DNA of 64,000 nt, from contig JAIRNR010000033.1 of assembly GCA_031257915.1 (NCBI GenBank), forward strand, positions 1-64,000, in the 5' to 3' direction. Made by a program: the position numbers and the translations under genes. This DNA comes from Bacteroidales bacterium (lineage in GTDB: Bacteria > Bacteroidota > Bacteroidia > Bacteroidales > P3). This document shows positions 19,533-29,576 of the stretch, piece after piece (position 1 is the stretch's first letter; every line of letters starts with the position of its first letter). The notes beneath the pieces are model-generated. The model did not search any database. It saw nothing but the letters and a program-made list of their open reading frames with translations, and had not been told where the DNA came from.

Positions 19533-22328
19533 TTGACAATGTATAACCGAGTGTTGACCGCACTATTGTGCGTATTGTTAATTATTACAAATGTTCCTGT
19601 TAAGGCGCAGCAAAATACGGCAGGAAAGTTATCTGACGATGATACTTTCCATGTTGCTCCTGAACTTTTGAACGCAGTATTCGTTATCGGTTACGGAACC
19701 GTAAAAAAGGAAGATGCAACAGGGTCGGTAACGTCTATTTCCGCCGATATCAAAGGGCGTGGACTTGCGCCCAATCCTCAGGATTTGATGACAGGTAAAA
19801 TTGCGGGTGTCAGTGTAACTCAAAATGGGGGCGCGGCAACAGACGGCGCAACAATCCGTATTCGCGGCGGCTCATCGCTTTCGGCAAATAATGATCCTCT
19901 TATTGTTGTGGACGGTATTCCGCTTGGCGGCGGACCGGGCGGTGTCGGCAACCCAATGAGTTCTATCAATCCAAGCGATATTGAAACATTCACCGTTTTA
20001 AAAGACGCTTCCGCAACGGCAATCTATGGCAGCCGTGCATCCAACGGCGTTATCATCATCACAACTAAAAAAGGTGCCGAAGGCAAAATTAAAATTATAT
20101 ATGACGGCAATGTTTCCGTAAGCACAAAGAAAAATCAGATTCCTGTTCTTTCGGGTGACGAATACAGAGAGTTGATAAGTCGGATGTATGCGGGCAAATC
20201 AAATGAAGCAGAAGTATTGTCAAATCTTGGAACATACAGCACCGACTGGCAAAAACAAATTTTTCGTACGGCAATCAACACCGAACATAATTTTAGCATG
20301 TTAGGCTCTGTAAAAAAAATTATGCCTTATCGTGTTTCCATTGGCTACACCGATCTGAATGGGATTTTAAAAACGGAAAATCTTCAGCGTATTACAGGCA
20401 ATATCTCATTATCACCGTCTTTATTTAAAAATCATCTTAATATAAACATGAATGTAAAAGGAATGTATATCGGCAATCGCTTTGCAAATCGTGGTGCTAT
20501 CGGTACTGCTACGGTAATGGATCCGACAAAGCCTGTTTATGACGATGAAAGTCCTTATGGCGGCTACTTTTCGTGGCTTACGAATATGGGTGAAATCAAC
20601 GGACAGGGTACCGTAAACCCGCTCGCAATGCTTGAAATGATTACGGACCGCTCGCGTGTCGGACAATTTATCGGCAATGCTCAATTTGATTATAAAGTAC
20701 ATTTTTTGCCCGACTTGCACTTGAATTTAAATCTCGGTGTTGATTATTCTTACAGTAAGGGACAGTATGTCAGTCCGCTTAATTCGCCAATGCAGGCAGC
20801 AGTGAAATATGAGATTAAACGCGACTGGAACGATGAACGGTACAATCCGCTGCTTGATTTTTACGCAATGTATAAAAAGCAAATTGATGTACATAATTTT
20901 GATATAACAGCAGGCTATTCATGGCAACGTTACGGACATAACAGTTACTCATTTGAACAACATATCGGCGAATTTACCGATGACGGCACTCCTGTTGAAG
21001 TTGAGACGCGCTCGCCGTCGGAACTCTATCTCGTTTCATTTTTCGGACGTGCGAACTATTTTTTAAAAAACCGTTATTTGCTTACGGTTACAATGCGTAC
21101 AGACGGCTCATCCCGCTTTCTGAAAGAAAACCGTTGGGGTGTTTTTCCTGCTGTAGCCGTTGCATATAAAATAAATGAAGAAAAATTTTTGCGTGATTTT
21201 AAACCGTTAAGTAATTTAAAACTCCGTGCAGGGTGGGGTATAACAGGGCAGCAGGATATTGGCTCAGGTGATTACCCCGCATTAGCACTCTATCAACAAA
21301 GTCAGGGATATGCTGCCAATTATTGGATTAACGGTAAATGGGTACCTGTTATCCGCCCGCAGGCATACAATCCTTACTTGACTTGGGAAAAAACGACAAC
21401 TTATAACGTTGGTATTGATTACGGATTTTTAAATAACAGGATTAACGGCAGTATTGATGTTTATCACCGTGTTACAAAGGACTTGATTAACGCCGAAGTA
21501 CGCGTTACTGCGGGAACTAATTTTGCCGAATATATTCCTAAAAATATAGGCTCGCTGAAAAACGACGGTGTTGAGTTTACCATTAACACTGTTCCTTTTG
21601 ACAGGCAGAACTGGACATGGAATGTCGATTTCAATATCGCATATAACCGTAATGAAATTATTCAATTGACAGGTGAGGCAGATAATGCGTACAACCGTTT
21701 CGGAAGTACTACGGGCGCAGCAGGCGGTACACCGTTAAAAATTCATAAAGTCGGCTATGCTGCGGGGATGTACTATGTTTATGAGCAAGTTTATGATGCT
21801 TCGGGCAAGCCGATAGAGGGGCTTTATGTTGACAGGAATAATGACGGACAGATTAACGAACAGGATTTGTATATATATAAAAATGCAACTCCTGCCGTAA
21901 TATTTGGTTTTACAACTTCGTTGCGGTATAAAATGTTTGAGCTTAAAATCGCTTCGCATGGCTCGCTCGGCAATTACAACTACAACGGAATGGACGCAAA
22001 TCATGCTGCCACAAGTGAAATTTACCGCAATCAATTTCTGTCAAATGTGTATCAAAGCGCACTTGTTACGAATTTTGCAATGAATCGGGAATTGTCCGAT
22101 TATTATATTCAGGATGCTTCATTTTACCGTATTGATAATATTACTTTAATTTGGAATTTTGACAAAAGTAAAGCATTCCCTCTGTCGGGACGCGTATATG
22201 TTGCCGTGCAGAATCCGTTTGTGTTTACGAAATATGACGGGCTTGATCCGGAAATTTTCGGCGGTTTGGACGCAAACTTTTATCCGAGACCGATAACTTA
22301 TATGGTTGGTTTAAATTTGACTTTTTAA
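19533..22328 (+). CDS. SusC-like TonB-dependent receptor lacking the usual N-terminal carboxypeptidase-regulatory-like domain
   Basis: Plug motifs 'IRIRGGSSLSANNDPLIVVDG', 'LKDASATAIYGSRASNGVIIITTKKG' begin about 80 aa earlier than in the other two copies. Confidence 0.93.
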   Translation: MTMYNRVLTALLCVLLIITNVPVKAQQNTAGKLSDDDTFHVAPELLNAVFVIGYGTVKKEDATGSVTSISADIKGRGLAPNPQDLMTGKIAGVSVTQNGGAATDGATIRIRGGSSLSANNDPLIVVDGIPLGGGPGGVGNPMSSINPSDIETFTVLKDASATAIYGSRASNGVIIITTKKGAEGKIKIIYDGNVSVSTKKNQIPVLSGDEYRELISRMYAGKSNEAEVLSNLGTYSTDWQKQIFRTAINTEHNFSMLGSVKKIMPYRVSIGYTDLNGILKTENLQRITGNISLSPSLFKNHLNINMNVKGMYIGNRFANRGAIGTATVMDPTKPVYDDESPYGGYFSWLTNMGEINGQGTVNPLAMLEMITDRSRVGQFIGNAQFDYKVHFLPDLHLNLNLGVDYSYSKGQYVSPLNSPMQAAVKYEIKRDWNDERYNPLLDFYAMYKKQIDVHNFDITAGYSWQRYGHNSYSFEQHIGEFTDDGTPVEVETRSPSELYLVSFFGRANYFLKNRYLLTVTMRTDGSSRFLKENRWGVFPAVAVAYKINEEKFLRDFKPLSNLKLRAGWGITGQQDIGSGDYPALALYQQSQGYAANYWINGKWVPVIRPQAYNPYLTWEKTTTYNVGIDYGFLNNRINGSIDVYHRVTKDLINAEVRVTAGTNFAEYIPKNIGSLKNDGVEFTINTVPFDRQNWTWNVDFNIAYNRNEIIQLTGEADNAYNRFGSTTGAAGGTPLKIHKVGYAAGMYYVYEQVYDASGKPIEGLYVDRNNDGQINEQDLYIYKNATPAVIFGFTTSLRYKMFELKIASHGSLGNYNYNGMDANHAATSEIYRNQFLSNVYQSALVTNFAMNRELSDYYIQDASFYRIDNITLIWNFDKSKAFPLSGRVYVAVQNPFVFTKYDGLDPEIFGGLDANFYPRPITYMVGLNLTF

Positions 22329-22332
22329 TACT

Positions 22333-23892
22333 ATGAAGCGAATAATATTGATAGTATGTGTAGCGTTGTTAAGTGCGTCCTGCATTAAAGATTTAAACAC
22401 AAGTCCGCTTGACGGCGCAACGTATTTGACAAGCGAAAAAGCGTGGGCAGATACTACTGTTTACGAAAGTATGCTTGCAAAAATTTATGCAGGCTTTTCG
22501 CTTACGGGTAACACGGGTCCTCAGAGTATGCCCGATATTACAGGTATTGGCGACGAAGGTGAAGTATCGTTTATACGTTCATGGTGGAATTTGCAGGAAT
22601 TAACTACCGACGAAGCACTTTGTGCGTGGGCAAATGACGGAATTGCCGAACTTAATTTTTGTGTTTGGACTTCAAGTAACCGCTTTGTGCAGTTTGTTTA
22701 TAATCGTCTTTATATGACTGTTGCGTACGGCAATGAATATTTAAGGGAAACGACCGACGATAAACTTGCAGAGCGCGGAATTAGCGAAATGCTCTCGGAG
22801 CAGGTGCGCGGTTATCGTGCCGAAGTTATTGCGTTGCGTGCGCTTAATTATTATTATTTGCTTGATTTGTATGCAAATGTTCCTTTGATTGATGAAAATA
22901 CTGCGCTCGGTACTTCGCCCGAACAGGTGAGTCGTGCAGTATTGTTTAAGTGGATTGAAGAACAACTGCTCTCTGTGCAGGATAAATTGCCGCAAAAAAA
23001 CACGTTAAATTACGGCAGGATAAACAGGTATGTTGTTGATGTAATTCTTGCGAAACTTTATTTGAATGCCGAAATTTATATCGGACAGAAAAAATATACC
23101 GAGGCAATAACCGTTTTAAAAGATATTATTGACAATGGCGAGTATTCGCTTGAGCAGACATATAAAAATTTGTTCGGCGCGGATAATGATTTGTCGCCCG
23201 AAATGATTTTTCCTGTTATTTTTGATGGTACTAACAGTACATGCTACGGCGGAACGAAGTATCTTATTTCGGCATCTTACGACAATGAAATGGCACAGCA
23301 GTTCGGCACTTCCGAAGGATGGTCGGGATTACGCGCTTTGGAAAATTTGACAGATAAATTTAACGGCAACGATACACGCGCACTCTTTTGGACTGAAAAG
23401 CGTACACGGGAAACATATTCGTGGACAGATTTTAATCAGGGATATTCCGTTGTAAAATATACAAACCTCAAACGGGACAGCACAGCAGGGTCGCATGAAC
23501 TCTTTCCCGATACCGACTTTCCCCTGTTTCGTCTTGGTGATGTATATTTAATGTATGCTGAGGCTGTTTTGCGCGGTGCTGTCGGCGGCGATATGGCAAC
23601 AGCACTCGGCTATGTAAACGAATTGCGTCTGCGTGCGTCTGCATCACAGATAAATAATAACGAACTGACGCTTGACTTTTTATTGGATGAGCGTTGCCGT
23701 GAGTTATATTGGGAAGGACATCGCCGTACAGACCTGATTCGCTTTGGAAAATTTACCAACGGTTATAAATGGAATTGGAAGAACGGTATATATACAGGCA
23801 CGGCAAATATCAGTGATAATTATTCCGTTTTCCCGCTTCCCGTAACGGAACTTGCCGCAAACAAGAGTTTAATACAGAACGGGGGATATTAA
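22333..23892 (+). CDS. SusD/RagB-like lipoprotein
   Basis: 'VIALRALNYYYLLDLYANVPLIDE', 'LLDERCRELYWEGHRRTDLIRFGKF', 'VFPLPVTELAANKSLIQNGGY'. Confidence 0.93.
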   Translation: MKRIILIVCVALLSASCIKDLNTSPLDGATYLTSEKAWADTTVYESMLAKIYAGFSLTGNTGPQSMPDITGIGDEGEVSFIRSWWNLQELTTDEALCAWANDGIAELNFCVWTSSNRFVQFVYNRLYMTVAYGNEYLRETTDDKLAERGISEMLSEQVRGYRAEVIALRALNYYYLLDLYANVPLIDENTALGTSPEQVSRAVLFKWIEEQLLSVQDKLPQKNTLNYGRINRYVVDVILAKLYLNAEIYIGQKKYTEAITVLKDIIDNGEYSLEQTYKNLFGADNDLSPEMIFPVIFDGTNSTCYGGTKYLISASYDNEMAQQFGTSEGWSGLRALENLTDKFNGNDTRALFWTEKRTRETYSWTDFNQGYSVVKYTNLKRDSTAGSHELFPDTDFPLFRLGDVYLMYAEAVLRGAVGGDMATALGYVNELRLRASASQINNNELTLDFLLDERCRELYWEGHRRTDLIRFGKFTNGYKWNWKNGIYTGTANISDNYSVFPLPVTELAANKSLIQNGGY

Positions 23893-23911
23893 AAGCGAAG
23901 AGTATATACGT

Positions 23912-25081
23912 ATGAAAAAAATATTTTTATTGATATTGTTTGCATGTCTCTCGGCAGCCTGTAACAAGCAACTGCCGACATTGACGGATGTGAAATCGGG
24001 CGAATTGGACGAACTGCCGGTAACGGAATTTGTTTTGACTGAGCCGAATGCAGGAGCAAACCCGCTTATTGTAACCGTAACGTGGAGTAAAACGAAATTT
24101 TATCTTGACGGCGAAGCATATCCTGTCGGCAACGTAAAATACACCATAGAAGCCGATATTGCAGGCGCACGATTTGCTAATGCCGTAACGCTTGCGGCAC
24201 CTGACAATAATAATCCTCTTGCGGCAAATTTATTTGTGAACGATGTAAATTCTATCTTAATAAATAATTTTAAGGCAATGGCAAAGCAGCAGTTGCAATT
24301 GGAATTGCGGCTGCGTACCGAATACGGCGAGAACGGCGAAAAGAACTTTGTATATTCTACTGTTCCGCTTGCATTAACACTTGTTCCGTTTCGTCCCGAA
24401 AATGAACTTATTCCTGTTTACTTAACAGGCGATGTAACAGGCGGCGATTTGAACAGCAGAGCATTTATGATGTATCGCGCCGATAACGATCCGAAAAATC
24501 ATGAATACACTTATACCGGAAAATTCGGCGCAAATACGCATTTTAAATTTTGTTCCGAAATTGCTCTTGGTGATGAAAGTAAGATGTTTGGAAATGGCGG
24601 CGGCAATATGCTTGTAATCGGTGGCTCCAGTGATATGGTTATTGAGAATGAAGGTATTTATACACTGACGATGAACGATAAAACGCTCACATACTCTATT
24701 ACACCTTATACAGGCGCAACAACCGAATACGACGTGGTTAATTTTGTCGGTGCGTTTTGCGAATGGGGCGCAAGTGGCGAAGATCCCGAAATGCAAAACT
24801 TTGTTGTTGGAAAAAATGGCGGCGGAACGTTTACAGACAGGCATAACTGGTATTTGGAAATTGATTTGGATAATATTGAATACGGTGTAAAATTTCGCGC
24901 AAATCACGGATGGGAAAACCGCTGGTGTCCGATTAAATCTACCGACAATCCTTTCGGCATTACCGAATTAAATCCCACTCAGGATCCCAATATTGACATA
25001 ACCCAACAGGGACTCGGGCATTACGAAGTTCGCTTTAACGACTTAACAGGGCATTATTTTGTAAAGGTTAGAACGTTATGA
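23912..25081 (+). CDS. SusE-like lipoprotein
   Basis: Lipobox (CLSAACNKQ), SusE N-terminal pattern 'VTVTWSKTKFYLDG..VKYTIEADI', C-terminal repeat; overlaps the next CDS by ATGA. Confidence 0.75.
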   Translation: MKKIFLLILFACLSAACNKQLPTLTDVKSGELDELPVTEFVLTEPNAGANPLIVTVTWSKTKFYLDGEAYPVGNVKYTIEADIAGARFANAVTLAAPDNNNPLAANLFVNDVNSILINNFKAMAKQQLQLELRLRTEYGENGEKNFVYSTVPLALTLVPFRPENELIPVYLTGDVTGGDLNSRAFMMYRADNDPKNHEYTYTGKFGANTHFKFCSEIALGDESKMFGNGGGNMLVIGGSSDMVIENEGIYTLTMNDKTLTYSITPYTGATTEYDVVNFVGAFCEWGASGEDPEMQNFVVGKNGGGTFTDRHNWYLEIDLDNIEYGVKFRANHGWENRWCPIKSTDNPFGITELNPTQDPNIDITQQGLGHYEVRFNDLTGHYFVKVRTL

Positions 25082-25902
25082 AGAAAGTATATTTTTTAGG
25101 ACTTGTCGCAGCATTGCTTGCTTTTACGGCGTGCGAAAAAAATGAACGCAAGCCGGAAGGCAATATCCGCGTAGTTGCGCCTGTACTTAATATGGCGCAG
25201 AGCAGTGTCTGGTTGCGCGATACGGCGGGCGAAACGTTTATCAATAAATTTCTTATGCGAATAAATTGGACAGAGGCGCGTTTTACTTATGAAAACGGTG
25301 TGCCTGCCGGGACCGTTACGTTGCGCTATGTTTTGGAAGCAGATGTGAACGATTTTACAAACCCTGTAACAGTAAAACAGACTCAGTCGCTTTTTGCCGA
25401 TTTATTTTCCGAAAATCTTATCACGTGGTTTGGCGGCGAGCCGGATACATCAAGATACGTGTTGTTACGTGTTAAGGCAATTTACGGATTTGCAGCTAAT
25501 ACGTCAAATACGGAAGACAGACTTATCTGTGAAGCGGTTTCAAACACTCTCGTTTTAAAAGTAGATCCGATAAAGCCGGTAGATCCCGAAGATACTGTTC
25601 CTGAAATTCCCGAAGTTAATATTCGCTTTAAGCAGGTAACGGGAAACTGGGCAAATTTCTTTGCTTACAGTTGGAGTACAGGTGCGGCAGATAATATTGA
25701 AGAGTTTGGCGGATGGCCCGGTAAGAAGTTGAACACTGACGGCGAAGGGTGGTATTTACTTACGATTCCGGGCAGTCGTCCGATTCATATAATACTTAAT
25801 AATGGCAGCGGTTCACAGTGGGATTTCATAGATGATCCCACTATTGATGACGCAGGTGACTATGAAATTGATACGGATGCTCGAACAAAGAATAAATTAT
25901 AA
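25078..25902 (+). CDS. SusE-like lipoprotein with C-terminal CBM26-like module
   Basis: 'LLAFTACEKNERK' lipobox; 'FFAYSWSTGAADNIEEFGGWPGKKLNTDGEGWYLLTI..IHIILNNGSGSQ' resembles a CBM26-type starch-binding module. Confidence 0.7.
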   Translation: MKKVYFLGLVAALLAFTACEKNERKPEGNIRVVAPVLNMAQSSVWLRDTAGETFINKFLMRINWTEARFTYENGVPAGTVTLRYVLEADVNDFTNPVTVKQTQSLFADLFSENLITWFGGEPDTSRYVLLRVKAIYGFAANTSNTEDRLICEAVSNTLVLKVDPIKPVDPEDTVPEIPEVNIRFKQVTGNWANFFAYSWSTGAADNIEEFGGWPGKKLNTDGEGWYLLTIPGSRPIHIILNNGSGSQWDFIDDPTIDDAGDYEIDTDARTKNKL

Positions 25903-25912
25903 GGGATGTTAT

Positions 25913-27262
25913 ATGAAAAAATTGATTTTTACACTAATATCTTTATTGCTCGTTTCGTGTGGAGATAAGTTGAATAACAAAGATCCCGACGATAACGAAA
26001 CTGTTACCGTGCTGCCCAATCACGAAATAATTTACGAAATAAATGTACGTAATTTTTCGCCTCAGGGCAATTTTCAGGGCGTAACAAACGATATTCCGCG
26101 CTTAAAGGAACTCGGCGTTGATATTTTATGGCTTATGCCGATTCATCCGACAGGTGTAAAAAATCGCATAGGAAGTAAAGGCAGTCCATACAGTGTAAAG
26201 AATTATTTGGAGATTGATTCGGACTACGGCACGGAAAACGATTTGCAGACGCTTGTTAAAACTGCTCATCAAAACGGAATGAAAGTATTGCTTGACTGGG
26301 TTGCCAATCACACAGCATGGGACAATGTTTGGGTAAGTGAACATATTGATTATTATGCCTCCGCTAACGGACAGCGTCCGTATTCGCCGCAAGGCTGGAC
26401 AGATGTAGTGCAACTTGATTATAACAACAGCGCATTACGTACCGCTATGATTAGTGCAATGAAATACTGGGTACGGGAGTTTGATATTGACGGTTTTCGC
26501 TGCGACTATGTAAGCGGTGTTCCGGTAAGTTTTTGGCAACAGGCAAAAGCGGAAATAGATGCCGTTAAACCTCTTTTTTGGCTTGCCGAAAGTGATGCAA
26601 CCCAGTATATGGATGTATTTAACTGCGATTATGCCTGGGGATTTTCCGACAAAATAAATGCTTTCGGGCAAAATGGCAACGTAACAAATCTTAAAAATGC
26701 TTGTACGGGACTGTTCGATAATGCCATGTATATCAACAAAAACAAAATGGTTTATATCACAAATCACGATATAAACGCATATAACGGCACCGAGTTTGAA
26801 CGTTTTAATGTAAATGTTTTTCCGCTAACTGTACTGATGTTCACAATTTACGATATGCCGTTGCTTTATAACGGACAGGAAATCGGCTATAATCAACGAA
26901 TGGGACTGTTTGATGTAAACCGTATAACATGGACTTCCGTTAATCAAAAAATGAAAACGCTTATAAAAAAAATGATTGACCTGAAACACTCACAGCCCTG
27001 TTTGGGAAATGGTTCCGAACGCGGCTCCCTGATTTTTTATACTACTGATAGAAACGGCGAAATTTTAACATACAGCCGAAAGAGAGGCGATAACGAAGTG
27101 CTTGTAATCCTTAATTTTTCGGATAAAGCACAAAATTTTACATTTGCCGCCGCAGCCCCCAACGGTGAATTTACAAATTGGATGCAGGAAGGCAAAAAAA
27201 CATTTAATATGGAAACAGAGGTGAATATCGGCGCAAACAGTTATCAGGTTTATGTGAAGTAA
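25913..27262 (+). CDS. GH13 alpha-amylase lipoprotein (start revised from listed ORF start 25832)
   Basis: MKKLIFTLISLLLVSCGDK lipoprotein start at 25913; GH13 motifs 'DWVANHT', 'DIDGFRCDYV', 'WLAESD', 'YITNHD'. Confidence 0.93.
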   Translation: MKKLIFTLISLLLVSCGDKLNNKDPDDNETVTVLPNHEIIYEINVRNFSPQGNFQGVTNDIPRLKELGVDILWLMPIHPTGVKNRIGSKGSPYSVKNYLEIDSDYGTENDLQTLVKTAHQNGMKVLLDWVANHTAWDNVWVSEHIDYYASANGQRPYSPQGWTDVVQLDYNNSALRTAMISAMKYWVREFDIDGFRCDYVSGVPVSFWQQAKAEIDAVKPLFWLAESDATQYMDVFNCDYAWGFSDKINAFGQNGNVTNLKNACTGLFDNAMYINKNKMVYITNHDINAYNGTEFERFNVNVFPLTVLMFTIYDMPLLYNGQEIGYNQRMGLFDVNRITWTSVNQKMKTLIKKMIDLKHSQPCLGNGSERGSLIFYTTDRNGEILTYSRKRGDNEVLVILNFSDKAQNFTFAAAAPNGEFTNWMQEGKKTFNMETEVNIGANSYQVYVK

Positions 27263-27320
27263 ATTCTGTAACGTGCTGATTTATTTTGTTGCAACCATTA
27301 ACCAATAAAATATAAATACT

Positions 27321-28589
27321 ATGAAAAAATTTACTGCATTAACAGCTTTGTTGTGCTGCTTTGCCATTGCAAGTGCACAGAACCATTTCTATTTTACCCC
27401 AACTCTTGACTGGGAAACCGCCGAGGCGAATTTCAATGTTTGTTTGAAAGTTGGTGAAGAATCGGCAACTATTCTGCAACTTACTGTTACCGAAAAGGAT
27501 CCTCGCGTTTACAGTGTGGAACTGCCCGCAACGGATTATACTCAAATTCGTTTTCTGCGTCTGCCTGCCGACCAGGAACTCGCGGAAGGGGATGACTGGG
27601 GCTGGAACAGAACCGGTTATATGCCTTTCAATTATTCGGAAGGTGATTACTGGAGAATGAATACCTCAGTTTGGGATCCGGGCGAAAATGACAAACAGTC
27701 TTTTACGGTCAGTACTTATGACTCGAATGTTCCTGTTGAAGAGCCTAATCAGGAACTTCCCGAAGATGTTGTAATTAAGGTTAAGCCTGTGGATGATAAT
27801 ACATGGAGTACAGTCTTTATTTATGCATGGGGTCCCGAAACGTTTGGCAGCTGGCCCGGCTTGGAAGGAACTCCCGGAGAAGACGGGTGGTTTTCGTTTA
27901 CTTCTTCTACCGTAATCGGAAACGTTATTTTCAACAATGGTAATGGTGGTGCCGGAAATCAGTTTGATGCTGATAATGTTACCGGAATTACGTCATCCGC
28001 CTGCTATACGATTACGCTGTCGGAAGCGACTGAGGTTGATTGCGGATCTTCCGAAGATGTTGTAATTAAGGTTAAACCTGTGGATGATAATACATGGAGT
28101 ACAGTCTTTATTTATGCATGGGGTCCCGAAACGTTTGGCAGCTGGCCCGGCTTGGAAGGAACTCCCGAAGAAGACGGATGGTTTTCGTTTACTTCTTCTA
28201 CTGCAATCGGAAACGTTATTTTCAACAATGGTAATGGCGGTGAAGGGAATCAGTTTGATGCTGATAATGTTACCGGAATTACATCATCTGCCTGCTATAC
28301 GATTACGCTGGCGGAAGCGACTGAAGTTGAATGCGGGCCGGTAAGTATGGAAAAACAGGTGAAATATAATACATCGGCAGTTGTAAGTCCGAATCCTGCG
28401 GTTTCAACATTGACAATTGCATCCGACAATGTGCAAACTGTTTCTGTTTTTGCTGCAAGCGGCAAAAAAGTAATAACCGCTGCAAAGAAAAACGTTATTA
28501 ACGTTGCAAATTTACCGTCAGGCATGTATTTTGTAGAAATATTGCTGCAAGACGGTAAAACACAAACGGCAAAATTCGTTAAGAAATAA
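27321..28589 (+). CDS. Secreted starch-binding protein: tandem CBM26-like modules plus T9SS type A sorting domain
   Basis: Two 'VFIYAWGPETFGSWPGLEGTP.EDGWFSF' units and C-terminal 'VSPNPAVSTLTIASDNVQTVSVFAASGKKV..NVANLPSGMYFVEI..KTQTAKFVKK'. Confidence 0.85.
   Translation: MKKFTALTALLCCFAIASAQNHFYFTPTLDWETAEANFNVCLKVGEESATILQLTVTEKDPRVYSVELPATDYTQIRFLRLPADQELAEGDDWGWNRTGYMPFNYSEGDYWRMNTSVWDPGENDKQSFTVSTYDSNVPVEEPNQELPEDVVIKVKPVDDNTWSTVFIYAWGPETFGSWPGLEGTPGEDGWFSFTSSTVIGNVIFNNGNGGAGNQFDADNVTGITSSACYTITLSEATEVDCGSSEDVVIKVKPVDDNTWSTVFIYAWGPETFGSWPGLEGTPEEDGWFSFTSSTAIGNVIFNNGNGGEGNQFDADNVTGITSSACYTITLAEATEVECGPVSMEKQVKYNTSAVVSPNPAVSTLTIASDNVQTVSVFAASGKKVITAAKKNVINVANLPSGMYFVEILLQDGKTQTAKFVKK
27762..28343. 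repeat. In-frame tandem duplication, period 291 bp (97 codons)
   Basis: gaagatgttgtaattaaggttaa(g/a)cctgtggatgataatacatgg... begins at 27762 and again at 28053 with very few differences. Confidence 0.9.
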
Positions 28590-28644
28590 TTTTTTTCCTG
28601 ACTTTTTGTACTTAGCCTGCCTAATACAGATGTTCAATTTTTTT

Positions 28645-28652
28645 TATATTTG
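28645..28652 (+). promoter_or_regulatory. Possible Bacteroidetes -7 box (TATATTTG)
   Basis: Matches TAnnTTTG; no good -33 box found. Confidence 0.3.
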
Positions 28653-28727
28653 TATTGTATATTTAATACAATACGGGGATATGTTTGCTAAAATGTTCAT
28701 AGAGTAACAGTCCTGCCTGCTCAGATT

Positions 28728-29453
28728 ATGACAACAGGAAGCGGAGCGGTTACAATAGAGGATATTGACCGTGACAGTAACGATGAATTTGTTTACAGTG
28801 CCGAATATAATGCATTGAATTTAAGTATTATGAAGAAACACCGAATGCTTGTAAAAATTATTCTTGATATTCTTTTTTATATAGCAATGCCTCTTTTTTT
28901 TTGGAATTTTTTTAGAGAATACTTAGGTGGCTATTATACACTTCTTTTAGCAGCTATTCCAGGCAGTATTTATGCACTTATTACATTCCTGAAGGAAAAA
29001 GAGCACCGTATTACAGGCTATGTATTTCTTGGCGGAATGATTGTTGCACGCCTTATGGACCTGGTAGTAAGTTCTCCCGAACAGATACTTTGGAACGATG
29101 TGCGTGTAAACTTATGTTTTGCTGCATTATGGAGTATTTCTATGCTTGTTAAACGTCCGATAGGAATGTATTTTTTTCTTGACTATGCAAGTTATGCAGG
29201 TTTGGATTATAACTATGCCAAACGACATTATCTTGAATCGCCGAAATTGCTTAAATACTTTTACTGGTTTACTCTAATGCTTCTTTGTCAGGACATGTTT
29301 CTTGCAGGGGTTTATACGGTTTTTATAAAAATATGGGGTATAGCAGGATATAACAAAATATTACTTATAACAAGCGTAATAAACTATTTGAATATCGGAT
29401 GTATTGTTCTTTTTGTGTCGTGGATTATAAAACGTATTAAAAAATATCTATAA
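28728..29453 (+). CDS. VC0807-like integral membrane protein (start may be a later ATG, e.g. near 28831)
   Basis: Several hydrophobic helices; 'FREYLGGYYTLLLAAIPGSIYALITFLKEKEHRITGYVFLGGMIVARL' and 'SMLVKRPIGMYFFL' pattern. Confidence 0.55.
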   Translation: MTTGSGAVTIEDIDRDSNDEFVYSAEYNALNLSIMKKHRMLVKIILDILFYIAMPLFFWNFFREYLGGYYTLLLAAIPGSIYALITFLKEKEHRITGYVFLGGMIVARLMDLVVSSPEQILWNDVRVNLCFAALWSISMLVKRPIGMYFFLDYASYAGLDYNYAKRHYLESPKLLKYFYWFTLMLLCQDMFLAGVYTVFIKIWGIAGYNKILLITSVINYLNIGCIVLFVSWIIKRIKKYL

Positions 29454-29490
29454 AAAAAATAGAAAATGTCGGGAGTATATGATTTTTTCT

Positions 29491-29498
29491 TACTTTTG
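29491..29498 (+). promoter_or_regulatory. Possible -7 box (TACTTTTG) upstream of the PKS operon
   Basis: TAnnTTTG match about 80 bp before the PKS start. Confidence 0.4.
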
Positions 29499-29576
29499 TA
29501 GAGTTTTCTTACCTCCTTTCTCTTTCCAAACTTTTGCGTGAGTGTGATTTAGTTAATTGAATAAATTTGTAAGAAC

